Shown here piece after piece: positions 44,656 through 54,463 of a stretch of 64,000 nt of DNA; the stretch's first letter is position 1, and every line of letters starts with the position of its first letter. The translations under genes were made by a program, and so were the position numbers. The stretch is taken from assembly GCF_012932425.1 (NCBI RefSeq), contig NZ_JAAIII010000001.1:372001-436000 (forward strand), written 5' to 3'. The notes under the pieces are model-generated. The model did no database searches. It had not been told where the DNA came from and was given only the letters and a program-made list of their open reading frames with translations. The DNA comes from Bifidobacterium oedipodis. Lineage in GTDB: Bacteria; Actinomycetota; Actinomycetes; Actinomycetales; Bifidobacteriaceae.

Positions 44656-45789
44656 TCAGTCTTCAGGCCAAACTTCGGCGGCGATGGACTGGACGAGAGC
44701 AATTTTGGCCCACTGCTGTTCCTCGGTGAGCTTGTTGCCCTCTTCGGTGGAAGCAAAACCGCACTGCGTGGACAGGCACAGCCGATCCAGAGGCACATAC
44801 TGCGCGGCTTCAGCGATGCGTTCCTTGATTACAGCCGGATCCTCCAGCTCAGGCTTCTTCGACGTAATCAAGCCCAACACCACGGTCTTGCCGTCGGCGA
44901 CGTACTTCAACGGTTCGAAACCGCCGGAACGGGAGTCGTCGAACTCCAGATAGAAGGCCTTCACATCCTCATCGGCAAACAGATAGGGTGCCACCGGATC
45001 ATAACCGCCCTCGAAAGCATAGGTGGAGTGGTAGTTGCCGCGGCACACATGCGTGGTAACCACTAGATCATCGGGCTTGCCGGCGATGGCGGCATTGTTG
45101 AGCTCCACGCCCAGACGGCTCACCTGTTCGATATCCACGGCGGACATACCGGTTTTAGCCACGAAATCCGTATCACAGTAGATGCCCCACGTGCAGTCGT
45201 CAAACTGCACGTTACGGCAGCCGGCGGCATACAGATCCGCAAGAACCTGACGGTAAGCGGCGGCGATATCAGCCTTTAACGCTTCGTCATCCGGGTACAC
45301 GGCACGCAGGGATTCGACCTGGCCTTCTGCGCGGTTGAGCGTAATCTCCGAATACAGCTGGATGGGTGCGGGAATCGTCTGGCGGGCAACCTGACCAGCC
45401 TGCTCCAGTGCTTTCACGAACTTGAAATGCTCAACGAACGGATGGTTCTCGCCACTAATCTTGCCAGTCACCACGGCGGTGTCGGCACGAGTTTCTTCAT
45501 CGTGGAACATATAGCCCTGCAAAGCGGAGCGGCGTTCCACGCCCTGCAGTCCCCACATGAAGTCGAGATGCCAATAGCTGCGACGGAATTCGCCGTCGGT
45601 AATCACCTTGAGTCCGGCGGCCTGCTGCTTGGCAACCAGTTCGGTGATGGCCTTGTCCTCAACGGCCTTCAGCGCGGTGGCGTCGATCGCACCCGCTTCG
45701 AAATCTGCACGGGCGGCTTTCAGTTCGGCCGGACGCAGGTAGCTGCCGACCACGTCGGCGCGGAACGGGGCATTGCTCACATTCGTCAT
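44656..45789 (-). CDS. MetE C-terminal-like methyltransferase family protein (YxjG/YxjH type)
   Basis: A 377-residue TIM-barrel protein; ATG 45789 follows GAAGGATAATG. DVVGSYLRPAELKAAR, ITDGEFRRSYWHLDF, VQFDDCTWGIY and VTTHVCRGNY carry the zinc-site His/Cys pattern (HxC, late CGF cysteine in LSTQCGFAS) of cobalamin-independent methionine synthase C-terminal domains. Stand-alone versions methylate homocysteine from unknown donors. Fits the metY/PatB sulfur amino acid genes in the window. Confidence 0.88.
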   Translation of the reverse strand: MTNVSNAPFRADVVGSYLRPAELKAARADFEAGAIDATALKAVEDKAITELVAKQQAAGLKVITDGEFRRSYWHLDFMWGLQGVERRSALQGYMFHDEETRADTAVVTGKISGENHPFVEHFKFVKALEQAGQVARQTIPAPIQLYSEITLNRAEGQVESLRAVYPDDEALKADIAAAYRQVLADLYAAGCRNVQFDDCTWGIYCDTDFVAKTGMSAVDIEQVSRLGVELNNAAIAGKPDDLVVTTHVCRGNYHSTYAFEGGYDPVAPYLFADEDVKAFYLEFDDSRSGGFEPLKYVADGKTVVLGLITSKKPELEDPAVIKERIAEAAQYVPLDRLCLSTQCGFASTEEGNKLTEEQQWAKIALVQSIAAEVWPED

Positions 45790-46060
45790 ATCATTATCCT
45801 TCTCGCATGGTTCGGGCGCTTGCGCAGACACATGCGCCGATGAAAAACGTCACCACCATACGTCATGCGTGTCGTCCAACGGTACCTTATCTCATATCTT
45901 GCGAATGAGAGTTGGCCGCTCGCCTATGTCGTGTTACCTGCGAGGGCCATTGCACAGCTACAATGACCAAGGAATATGCGGGCATACCGTTTCGACGCAG
46001 ACGCCGATGGCGGGCCGAGGGGCGGCAAGCCCGCACCCAATTAGAAGTGAGGAGACTCCA

Positions 46061-47350
46061 TTGTCCAATTTGTTCTCTTGGACGCTGCACGGCGACGGTA
46101 AGACGCTGGCACCCGGCGAGGTCGTCGAGCCCGATGAGCGCTTGACTTGGGGGCGTACCGCAGGCATCGGCGCACAGCATGTGATCGCCATGTTCGGCGC
46201 AACTTTCCTTGTGCCGATCCTGACCGGTTTCGACCCGTCCACCACACTGTTCTTCACAGCCATGTCCACGGCTCTGTTCCTGCTGATCAACAAGAACGTG
46301 CTGCCGAGCTACCTTGGCTCGTCCTTCGGCTTCATCGCTCCGATCACCGCCGTGACCACCGCGAACAAGGGTATCGCCGTCGCCAGCTTCGGCATTATGG
46401 CTACCGGTATCCTGCTCGCGCTTGTCGGCGTTCTGGTGCACTATGCCGGTGCCAAGTGGATTGACATCATCATGCCGCCGGTTGTCAACGGCGCCATCGT
46501 GGCCATCATCGGCTTCAACCTGGCACCCAGTGTGTGGAACAACTTCCAGGTCGCGCCCGACACCGCCATTGTGACTTTGTTGGCTGTGCTGCTTGTTGCA
46601 GTGCTGTTCAAGGGGCTGCTCGGCCGTCTTAACATCCTTGTCGGTGTGATTATCGGCTACGCCTACGCCTGCATTCGTGGCCAGGTTGACTTCTCCGCCA
46701 TCGGTGAGGCTTCTTGGATCGGCCTGCCCAAGTTCCACCTGCCTCAGGCTGACTTCTCCATCCTGCCCATGTTCCTGCCCGTTGTGCTCGTGCTTGTCGC
46801 CGAAAACGTGGGCCATGTCAAGTCCGTCGCCCAGATGACCGGACGCGACTACGACAACCAGATGGGTACCGCCCTCTTGGCCGATGGCCTCGGTACCACG
46901 CTGGCCGGTCTCGGTGGCGGCTCCGGCACCACCACCTACGGCGAGAACATCGGTGTGATGGCCGCCACCAAGGTGTATTCGACTGCCGCCTACTGGTGCG
47001 CCGCCGCTTTCGCCCTGATTCTGAGCCTGTGCCCGAAGTTCGGCGCGATTATCAACACGATTCCCGCCGGTGTGCTCGGCGGTGTGACCACTTTGCTCTA
47101 CGGCATGATCGGCATGATCGGCATCCGCATCTGGGTGGAAAACAAGGTTAACTTCGACAAGCCGATTAACATCATGGTCGCCGCCATTACCATGATTATC
47201 GCCATCGGTCAGTTCGCCTTCACCATTTCCGGCATCTCCTTCAACGGCATCGCCATCGGCACCATCGTGATCCTCGTTGCCTACCATGGTCTCAAGGCCA
47301 TCGGCAAGGCCACTGGCACCATTGCCAAGGATGATTCGGACGTGCAGTAG
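46061..47350 (+). CDS. uraA: Uracil/xanthine permease (UraA, NCS2 family)
   Basis: A 429-residue transporter with 14 hydrophobic segments. TTG 46061 is chosen because AGTGAGGAG lies five to nine bases upstream and the sequence above it is not protein-like. HVIAMFGATFLVPILTGFDP is the NCS2 N-terminus, VAENVGHVKSVAQMTGRD holds the substrate-binding glutamate, and GGSGTTTYGENIGVMAATKV the NCS2 signature. It imports uracil or another nucleobase with protons. Confidence 0.93.
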   Translation: MSNLFSWTLHGDGKTLAPGEVVEPDERLTWGRTAGIGAQHVIAMFGATFLVPILTGFDPSTTLFFTAMSTALFLLINKNVLPSYLGSSFGFIAPITAVTTANKGIAVASFGIMATGILLALVGVLVHYAGAKWIDIIMPPVVNGAIVAIIGFNLAPSVWNNFQVAPDTAIVTLLAVLLVAVLFKGLLGRLNILVGVIIGYAYACIRGQVDFSAIGEASWIGLPKFHLPQADFSILPMFLPVVLVLVAENVGHVKSVAQMTGRDYDNQMGTALLADGLGTTLAGLGGGSGTTTYGENIGVMAATKVYSTAAYWCAAAFALILSLCPKFGAIINTIPAGVLGGVTTLLYGMIGMIGIRIWVENKVNFDKPINIMVAAITMIIAIGQFAFTISGISFNGIAIGTIVILVAYHGLKAIGKATGTIAKDDSDVQ

Positions 47351-47379
47351 CGTTCGTTGCAACCCAAGTAATCACTGAC

Positions 47380-47421
47380 TAATAAAGCCTGTGTTCCCTC
47401 TGAGGGGCACAGGCTTTATTA
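47380..47421 (+). terminator. Rho-independent terminator after uraA
   Basis: TAATAAAGCCTGTG pairs with CACAGGCTTTATTA around a 14-base loop. The symmetric A/T flanks allow termination from either side. Confidence 0.9.
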
Positions 47422-47544
47422 GTTGACAGCACAGAGAAATGAAATATTGTGCTATGCGTTGTTGCTTTCACTGCATTTTTTGTATAATTATCAGGCTTGC
47501 TGATCAAAGTATAACCTATCGTGGTCAAGAGGGGGATGATAGCC

Positions 47545-48291
47545 ATGGCTGTGGTGGATGAGGCGAAACTGCGCTACCTCGACTTCATCGCGCGCGAGGA
47601 CCGTGTGCGGCATCACCGGTACGTCGAGGAAATGAAGCAGTATGATCTACTGAAGGCCGGTGATGTTTCAGCCATTGCGGAAAGCGCCAGACTATGGAAC
47701 TCCGGGCTGTACGGCCATGTGTGCGACGACCCCGTGCGCAACGCGAAATACCTGTTCGTCACCTCGATTACCCTGGCCACGCGTGCAGCAATCGAAGGCG
47801 GCATGGATGAGGAGGACGCCTACAATGCCTCCGACCTATATATCCAAGATATGGATCGTTGCGACAGCGTGGAACAGGTGGCGCGCATGCACACCGATAT
47901 GATGACGTTCTTCACGTGGGCGATGACTGATCTATCGCAAACCGACGTGCAGTCGGAAGCCGTGGCCGAATGCCTCGACTACATCCACTACCATCTACAC
48001 GAGCGAATCACCGTGCCGATTCTCGCCGAACACGTGCATCTGAACCCCACATACCTTTCCGAATTGTTCGCCAAAGAAATTGGCATGCCGATTTCGCGCT
48101 ATGTGACCGACAAACGTATGGAGGCGGCACGCAACATGCTGCGCTACTCGCAGTATTCACTTGCCGAGATCGCGCAGATTCTGGCCTATCATTCGCAAAG
48201 CCACTTCACCAAGGTGTTCAGGGAACACACTGGCATGACGCCCGGCGAATACCGACGCACGAACGCGAAAGCCAACGCTTGGCCAGAATAA
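47545..48291 (+). CDS. AraC-family transcriptional regulator
   Basis: A 248-residue protein. The C-terminal two HTHs are clear: ITVPILAEHVHLNPTYLSEL and YSLAEIAQILAYHSQSHFTK followed by FREHTGMTPGEYRR. The N-terminal 140 residues are an all-helical domain without cupin features and resemble the helical sensor of some Firmicutes AraC proteins. ATG 47545 fits AGGGGG nine bases before; ATG 47536 is too close. Target unknown; azlCD lies downstream. Confidence 0.88.
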   Translation: MAVVDEAKLRYLDFIAREDRVRHHRYVEEMKQYDLLKAGDVSAIAESARLWNSGLYGHVCDDPVRNAKYLFVTSITLATRAAIEGGMDEEDAYNASDLYIQDMDRCDSVEQVARMHTDMMTFFTWAMTDLSQTDVQSEAVAECLDYIHYHLHERITVPILAEHVHLNPTYLSELFAKEIGMPISRYVTDKRMEAARNMLRYSQYSLAEIAQILAYHSQSHFTKVFREHTGMTPGEYRRTNAKANAWPE

Positions 48292-48405
48292 TCGGCTGGC
48301 AGACCGGTGCAGTTCCGATGCGATCCGGTACCGTGACGTTGGAGCGTGCTATCGAATGTGCCAATAACGGATAGGCGTGGTTGTACGGCAACCTAGGCAT
48401 ACAAT

Positions 48406-49218
48406 ATGTGGACGATGACAGAGCACAGCACAAAGAATCGTGACGGGGCAACACCTGCGGAAGGCACACGGGGTGCGCGCCTTGCGGCATTGAAAGCCGC
48501 ATTGCCGCTGACTGCGCCGATTTGTTTCGGCTTTCTATTCCTTGGCGGCTCATACGGCATCCTGATGGGCACGAAGGGGTTCTCATTCGTGTGGCCCATG
48601 TGCATGGCGTTGTTCATCTTCGCGGGATCCATGGAATTCGTCACCGTGAACCTACTGTTGTCCGCATTCAACCCTGTGGCCGCGTTCCTGCTGGCGTTCA
48701 TGGTTAACGCAAGACACCTGTTCTATGGGCTATCCATGCTGGGCCGGTTCAAAGGCTTGGGATGGAAGCGTCCATTCCTGATTTATGGCATGTGCGATGA
48801 AACCTTCGCGGTCAACGTCTCCACTCCAGTGCCCAAAGGCGTCGACCGTGGCTGGTTTTATCTGTGGGTCACCTGGCTCAATCAGGCGTACTGGGTGGCG
48901 GGTGCGACGCTCGGCGGGCTGGTCGGCTCGCATCTGCCGTTTTCCACTGAAGGATTGGATTTCGTGCTCACGGCACTATTCGTCGTGATTTTTCTTGATC
49001 AATGGCTTGCCTCGCAACGACCGGGGCATGTGGCCGGTATGCTCGGTGTGCTGGTATCGGCCGCGGCGTTAGTGTTTCTCGGGCCCGACAGATTCATGGT
49101 GCCCGCCATGGTGGTGATGCTGGTGCTGTTCTTGGTGCTGCGCCCATGGCTGGATGATATGAAAACGGATGCGGATGCAGTGAATCGCAACCAAGGTGTC
49201 CAAGGAGGCGAGCAGTAA
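48406..49218 (+). CDS. azlC: AzlC family branched-chain amino acid exporter, large subunit
   Basis: A 270-residue membrane protein. FGFLFLGGSYGILMGTKGFS, FAGSMEFVTVNLLLSAFNPV and MVNARHLFYGLSML are typical AzlC/YgaZ segments, followed by CDETFAV. With AzlD it exports branched-chain amino acids. The next gene starts on the last base of this stop codon (TAATG), so the two are coupled. Confidence 0.92.
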   Translation: MWTMTEHSTKNRDGATPAEGTRGARLAALKAALPLTAPICFGFLFLGGSYGILMGTKGFSFVWPMCMALFIFAGSMEFVTVNLLLSAFNPVAAFLLAFMVNARHLFYGLSMLGRFKGLGWKRPFLIYGMCDETFAVNVSTPVPKGVDRGWFYLWVTWLNQAYWVAGATLGGLVGSHLPFSTEGLDFVLTALFVVIFLDQWLASQRPGHVAGMLGVLVSAAALVFLGPDRFMVPAMVVMLVLFLVLRPWLDDMKTDADAVNRNQGVQGGEQ

Positions 49219-49550
49219 TGACGATGCCACTGTGGCAGGGAATCGCGACGGTGCTGGCCGTCGTAGCCGGCACCATACTCACCCGATTCATTCCGTTCTG
49301 GCTGTTTCCCGAATCTAAAGAGCCACCGCGCACCGTGACCTATCTGGGCAAGGTGTTGCCCTATGCGATGGGTGGTCTGCTTATCGTCTATTCGCTGCGC
49401 ACCACGAATGTTCTCGCCGGCTCGCACGGTGTTCCCGAATTGATTGCGTTGCTTATCACGGTCGGATTGCACGTCTGGAAACGCAGCATGCTGCTATCCA
49501 TTGCCGCAGGAACCATCTCCTACATGCTGCTCGTCCAGCTTGTTTTTTGA
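49218..49550 (+). CDS. azlD: AzlD family branched-chain amino acid exporter, small subunit
   Basis: A 110-residue protein with four hydrophobic segments. GTILTRFIPFWLFPESKEPP and YLGKVLPYAMGGLLIVYSLR are AzlD signatures. It pairs with AzlC, and translation is coupled through the TAATG overlap. Start ATG 49218 follows AGGAGGCGAG. Confidence 0.93.
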   Translation: MTMPLWQGIATVLAVVAGTILTRFIPFWLFPESKEPPRTVTYLGKVLPYAMGGLLIVYSLRTTNVLAGSHGVPELIALLITVGLHVWKRSMLLSIAAGTISYMLLVQLVF

Positions 49551-49592
49551 ATGTTTCCGTGCGCAGGAAACTGCTGAATGATAAGACGGCTA

Positions 49593-50877
49593 TCAGTCAA
49601 ACAGATGTTCGGCCGATAGCGCGCGGTCGGTGGCGAGCACCAGCGCGCCGGCCAAACCGTTGAACCGGCCAAGAGGGCTGCGGCCAATGGTCAGGTTGCG
49701 CGTGGTCAACGGGCGCGCCCTGCGGTAGACGGTAGTGCGAATCACCGTGAGCAGCTCGTCGCTGGCCTCGACGATCATGCCGCCGACAATGACGTGACGC
49801 GGGTTGAGCACGTTGCATAAGGTGGCGATCATGGTACCGATCGCCTCCCCGGCCTCCTCGACCGTCTGCTCCGCGCCGAGGTTGCCGTCGCGCAGCCGTT
49901 CGATCAACTGTTCGACCGTGGTGGGTGTCTCGGCGGCGGGGGGAGAGCTCCTGCAGTCGGCGCAGCATCGCGGGAACCGCCGCCACCGCCTCAAGGCATC
50001 CGGTCTGGCCGCAGGCGCAGCGACGGCGGATGCGCGGGTCGAAACAGGTGTGACCCACTTCGCCGGCAGCGCCGTTGAACCCATGGAAAATACGGCCGTC
50101 GGATCCGATGATCCCACCGCCGATGCCGGTGCCGATTTTCACTTCGATCAGCGGCTGCTCGCTGGCCGGCATGGTGGCGGCGTCTCCGAGCGCCCGAAGA
50201 TTTGTGTCGTTCTCCACCATCACCGGGCAGCCCAATGCCTCGCCCAGATATCCGACCGTATCGAAAGCATCCCATCCGGGCATGATCGGAGGGCGGATGG
50301 GGGAGCCGTCGCGCATATCCAGCCTGGCTGGCAATCCCAGCACGGCATGACGCATCGGGAGATCTGGCCGAGTTTTGCCGGCCAAGCGCCATAACTGTTC
50401 GGAAAGCCAATCCAAAAACTCTCCGGGGCTGAATGCCGATACGTCGATGATGTGGCGCTCGCAGGCCAGCAGTCTCATATTCATATCGGCGACGGCCAGC
50501 ATGGTGTGACGGGCGCCGACGTCGGCAAGGGCCAGCAGACCAAGCTTCTCGTTGATGGCCAAACGTTCCGCCGGACGACCTCGGTCCACGGCGATGGTGC
50601 CGGTGGGGGCGAGTAGTCCGCGCCTGACCAACGTGTCGACGCAGGCGGACACCGTGGAACGGGGCAGTCCGGTTTCGCGCGCGAGCGCGGCCTTGCTTTG
50701 CGCCGTATGGGAGGCGACGAGCAGCGCGACTTGGCTGGGCAGGCTGTTGCCTGCGGCGTGTTCCGCTCGTGCGCGCTGGCAGGGTATGGCGAGGTCGCGC
50801 AGCTCAGGAGGCTCCTCGGCGATTGGCACCGTCGTGGCGCTTGGAGGCGAGGAGCTGGGGAATTGCGCGGTGTTCAT
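49593..50877 (-). pseudogene. ROK-family repressor, frameshifted at a six-base homopolymer (predicted allose/allulose regulator)
   Basis: ATG 50877 follows AAGGGAG. The N-terminal winged HTH (SKAALARETGLPRSTVSACV) and ROK domain (VKIGTGIGGGIIG, RRRCACGQTGCLEA) read in one frame to LRRLQELS. At 49938-49943 six G (six C on the coding strand) shift the frame. One base fewer restores ETPTTVEQLIERLRDGNLGA and NPRHVIVGGMIVEASDEL to the stop at 49593. It faces alsE, alsK and the permease and would be their repressor. Could be a real inactivation, a switchable tract or a base-calling error. Confidence 0.85.
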
Positions 50878-50972
50878 GATGACTCCCTTGTCGTCGGCGT
50901 ACTGCATGGAGGCGTGCGTGGTCTTTTCGGCCGTGCGTCCGTGCACGACTTTCAACAGATTAATAACAGAAT

Positions 50973-50990
50973 ACGACATAAATCTGTCGT
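50973..50990. promoter_or_regulatory. Inverted repeat in the alsR-alsE divergent region
   Basis: ACGACATAAATCTGTCGT has six-base arms (ACGACA/TGTCGT) and lies between the divergent repressor and alsE, with AT-rich promoter-like sequence on both sides. Candidate operator for the ROK repressor. Confidence 0.5.
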
Positions 50991-51144
50991 TGAGCGACAT
51001 TAATCATCCTCGTATCGTAAGAATCACCTTAAGGAACATGGCGACACAGCAGTACAGCAGTTGCCGAGCTGGTACCAACGACGAAACCACCAAACACACC
51101 GCTTACGCCCGAGCGCGTGCGCGATATACGTCAAAGGACAAGCA

Positions 51145-51843
51145 ATGAACGCTCCAAAATTCGCAGTCTCGCTGATGTGCATGGACTTCGCCATCGCCGG
51201 CAAACAGGTCAGCACGCTAAGCCAGCACGCCGACTCCTTCCATCTGGACATCATGGACGGGCACTTCGCGCCAAATCTGTCGCTAAGCCCCGCATGGCTC
51301 AAGAAAGTGCTGCCGAACAGCTCCATCCGCAACGAGGCGCACGTCATGGCCGACGATCCCGACATGTGGCTCGAACCGCTCGCCGACGCCGGCGTGAACG
51401 TCGTCTCTCCGCACGTCGAAACGCTCAACACCCACGCCTTCCGCACCATGAACGCCATTCGTTCGCTCGGCATGGGCACCGGCCTGGTGCTCAACCCTCT
51501 GACCACCTTCGATTCGGTGGTTCCGCTGCTGGAGCGCATCGACATCCTGACCATCATGACCATCGACATCGGCTTCGCCGGCCAGCCGTTCATCGACGAA
51601 ATGCTCGCCAAAATCGAGCAGGCGGCGGCGTTCAAAGCTGAGCACGGTCTGAACTATGAAATCCAGATCGACGGCTCATGCAGTGAGAAAACCTTCGCGA
51701 AACTGCGCGCGGCCGGCGCGGAAACCTTCATCCTCGGTAACGCCGGCCTGTTCTCGCTCAACCGCGACCTTGACCAGGCGTGGGCGCAGATGCGCGCCAA
51801 CTACGAGCGCACCACCGGCGAAACCCTTCCCGCCGAAGACTGA
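51145..51843 (+). CDS. alsE: D-allulose-6-phosphate 3-epimerase
   Basis: A 232-residue TIM barrel of the ribulose-phosphate epimerase family. SLMCMDFAI, FHLDIMDGHFAPNLSLSP and TIDIGFAGQPFIDEML followed by IQIDGSCSEKTF match AlsE more than Rpe (SLMCMD and DGSC are AlsE wording). Metal ligands in HLDIMD and the aspartate of IDIGF are present. It converts allulose 6-phosphate to fructose 6-phosphate. ATG 51145 follows AAAGGAC. First gene of a three-gene cluster with a sugar kinase and a permease. Confidence 0.87.
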   Translation: MNAPKFAVSLMCMDFAIAGKQVSTLSQHADSFHLDIMDGHFAPNLSLSPAWLKKVLPNSSIRNEAHVMADDPDMWLEPLADAGVNVVSPHVETLNTHAFRTMNAIRSLGMGTGLVLNPLTTFDSVVPLLERIDILTIMTIDIGFAGQPFIDEMLAKIEQAAAFKAEHGLNYEIQIDGSCSEKTFAKLRAAGAETFILGNAGLFSLNRDLDQAWAQMRANYERTTGETLPAED

Positions 51844-51908
51844 GCCGACACCTTCATTCCTTCTCATTTTTCCATTCCATCTATTTATCTATGCAAAGGA
51901 GCATCACC

Positions 51909-52907
51909 ATGTCCATCACCACCACAGGCACCGCATCCCACGCGGGCACTCCCATCTCCTCCGCCAGCATCGCCACGGCGGACAGCCCCGTCAACTCGGC
52001 CACGCTCAAAACACCGGTCGTGCTCGGCATCGACATCGGCGGCACCAATCTGCGCGTCGGCTTGGTCGACCAACTTGGAGCGCTTGTGGACAGCCGTCGC
52101 GTCTCCTCCCAAGAGGCGCTTTCCGGTGCCGATCCGATGGGCAAGCTCGCCGACTATCTGGACCGCTATCTGGCCGAAACGTTGGATGACACCTATGATC
52201 TCAAGGCCATCGCCGTGGGCTTCCCCTCAGTGGTGGATGCGAGCCGCACCACCGTGATCCAAACCACCTTCATTCCCGGTCTCAACAACGTGAACGTGCC
52301 CGATCGCCTCTCCCGATTCGGAGTGCCGGTATTCATCGACCGCGATGTGAATATGATCATCCGTTATGACGCGAAGCGACTGGGATTGCAGGGCGCGCGC
52401 GGCGTCACCTTCGGCTGCTACGTGGGCACCGGCATCGGCTGCGCCCTGGCGGTGGACGGCAACATCCTCGTCGGTCTTCACGGCGTGGCCGGCGAACTCG
52501 GCCACATCTACGAGGCCACCGGCATTCGTTGCGGTTGCGGACTCGACGGCTGCTCGGAGACGATGGCCTCAGGCAACGCCCTCGTGCGCGAACTCGAAGC
52601 CCATCATCCCGGTGCCGTGATCGACGACGCCTTCAGCGAATACGGCGACGAGGAATTCGTCGACCAGTGGCTTGAACACCTCGCGTGGACTTTCTCCACC
52701 GTCATCAACCTGCTCGACCCGACCACCATCATCATCGGCGGCGGCGTCACCCAGATGAAAGACTTCCCCAAGGCGAGACTGGAAGAGAAGATCAAGCGCA
52801 TGTCCCGCAAACCCTATCCGGCCGAGGATTTGCCTATCGTCTACACAATCCCCGGCAAATACGACGGCGTCATCGGCGCGGCCCTGTGCGCCCTGGAACA
52901 GCTGTAA
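51909..52907 (+). CDS. alsK: ROK-family sugar kinase, predicted D-allose kinase
   Basis: A 332-residue kinase; ATG 51909 follows AAAGGAG. VLGIDIGGTNLRVGLVD binds ATP phosphates, FIDRDVN carries the catalytic aspartate, VGTGIGCALAVDG and GVAGELGHI follow, and RCGCGLDGCSETMASG is the ROK zinc motif. The GFPSVVD and RDVN wording matches AlsK-type kinases. With AlsE it would take allose (via an isomerase not seen here) or allulose into glycolysis/the bifid shunt. The N-terminal 35 residues are an unstructured Ser/Thr-rich extension. Confidence 0.8.
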   Translation: MSITTTGTASHAGTPISSASIATADSPVNSATLKTPVVLGIDIGGTNLRVGLVDQLGALVDSRRVSSQEALSGADPMGKLADYLDRYLAETLDDTYDLKAIAVGFPSVVDASRTTVIQTTFIPGLNNVNVPDRLSRFGVPVFIDRDVNMIIRYDAKRLGLQGARGVTFGCYVGTGIGCALAVDGNILVGLHGVAGELGHIYEATGIRCGCGLDGCSETMASGNALVRELEAHHPGAVIDDAFSEYGDEEFVDQWLEHLAWTFSTVINLLDPTTIIIGGGVTQMKDFPKARLEEKIKRMSRKPYPAEDLPIVYTIPGKYDGVIGAALCALEQL

Positions 52908-52939
52908 GGCACAATGGAGCTCAAGGAAGGATCACTGCG

Positions 52940-54149
52940 ATGACCAAAACCACCTACAGCCCGCTGATGAAGTTCTCATTGCTGTCCATCTCACTGCTGC
53001 TCACCTCAGCCAACGCCATCTCCGGCGTTATGCCGGCGCTGGTCGAACAGTTCGCCGACCAGGATCGGTCGACTGTGGAATTGCTGAGCACCGTGCCCTC
53101 GTTCTCGATGATCATCATGATCATCCTCTCCGGATTCATCGCCCGCGCCATCGGCGACAAAGCCACCGTGACCATCGGCCTGGTCATCGCCGCGATATGC
53201 GGCGTGATCCCCTTCGTCGCCACCGGCTCGTTCCCGATCATCATGGCCTCACGCATCGGACTGGGCGTCGGCTTCGGCCTGATCAACTCGCTGGCCGTCT
53301 CCATGATCGCCTCGTTCTTCACCGGCGACGAAAAGGCCACGCTGATGGGCTTCCGCTCCGCCTTCGAATCCCTCGGACAATCCGTGATGACGCTGATCGC
53401 CGGATTCCTGGTGACCTTCGGATGGAACATGTCCTTCCTCGTGTACCTTGCTGCCGTACCGATCCTCGTGCTCTTCGTACTGTTCGTACCCAAAGCGCCG
53501 GTCGGGACGGAAGCCGGGGGGAGAAGCGGAACAGGATAGCGACACTGCGCAAGCCGGTCCCGCCGCACCCGCGAAGCAGCGCGTCAATGCGCCCATCATC
53601 CTGATCGCCGTGTTCCTCGTCGTGGCCGTGACCATGTACATCGGCCTGACCGTGCGCCTGTCGTCCGTGGTGACGAACTCCGGCTTCGGCACCATGCAGC
53701 AGGCCTCCACACTGCTGAGCGTCATGACCATCGGCGGCATGCTCATGGGCTTCGTCTTCGGCCTCATCAACAAAACACTTAAGGCGCAAACGCTCACCGT
53801 CGGACTCGCGGCGCTCGCCGTCGGCGCGATTATCATCCATTTCGCCCCGAACTTCGCAGTGCTGTGCGTCGGCGCGATGATCGCCGGCATCTCCTATCCG
53901 ACGATGATCTCCTACACCTTCAACCAGATCTCCGAAGTGTGTCCCAAGGGTTCGGACACGCTGTGCACCTCCGTGGTGCTCGTCGGCTGCAACCTCGGTG
54001 CCTTCACTGCGCCCTACACGCTGCGCTTGGTGAGCGCGCTGACTGGTGGTTCTCTTTCAATGCCGTTCCTCGTCTATGGCATCGTGCTGATGGTTATCGC
54101 CGCAGTCTACGCCGCATGGAACATCATGCATGGCGCGAAAAAGGTCTGA
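52940..54149 (+). pseudogene. MFS sugar permease of the als cluster, frameshifted at a six-G tract
   Basis: ATG 52940 follows AAGGAAGG. Six helices (ISLLLTSANAISGVMPALVE onward, MGFRSAFESLGQSVMTLIAG) read to VPKAPVGTEAGG, where six G at 53516-53521 shift the frame to an early stop. With one G fewer the frame continues EAEQDSDTAQAGPAAPAKQR and the other six helices (LIAVFLVVAVTMYIGLTVRL to the end) follow without interruption. The break is in the central loop, between the two halves. It would be the uptake system for the sugar used by AlsK/AlsE. Confidence 0.85.
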
Positions 54150-54463
54150 GCGACACCGTTGCAGATGAGCGTATCTGATGCACTGAAAATAAACACATGG
54201 CTTGGGTAGCGAAATCTGCGATTGCTCTACGGCATCGCGCGACACGCCCGGGCCAACTTACGAAGAATGCGTTTGCCTGTTACGGTAATGCGCTGTTTTC
54301 CAAAATCGCATGACCTTGTGTCGGGCCGGCCCTGTGCCGGCGAGCAATCCTGCCGACACAGGGCATGCGATTTTTCTTTGCTGGTGACCGCACACCTGTG
54401 CGATCCGCCGCATAAGCATCCACCATCCGCAACTGGCCTGATACGGCCGAAAGAGAGAGGTTC
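54150..54463. other. Intergenic region with a large terminator hairpin
   Basis: Contains a long stem at 54302-54375: AAAATCGCATG and then TTGTGTCGG pair with CCGACACAG and CATGCGATTTTT, with a GC-rich inner loop, ending TTTTTCTTT. It closes the als transcript. The remaining bases up to the next ribosome site (AGAGAGAGG) show nothing further. Confidence 0.75.

Noticed and set aside
45887..47362. 491-codon minus-strand ORF opposite uraA
   Set aside because: Composed of His/Asp/Gly-rich shadow sequence; uraA on the other strand has clear NCS2 motifs.
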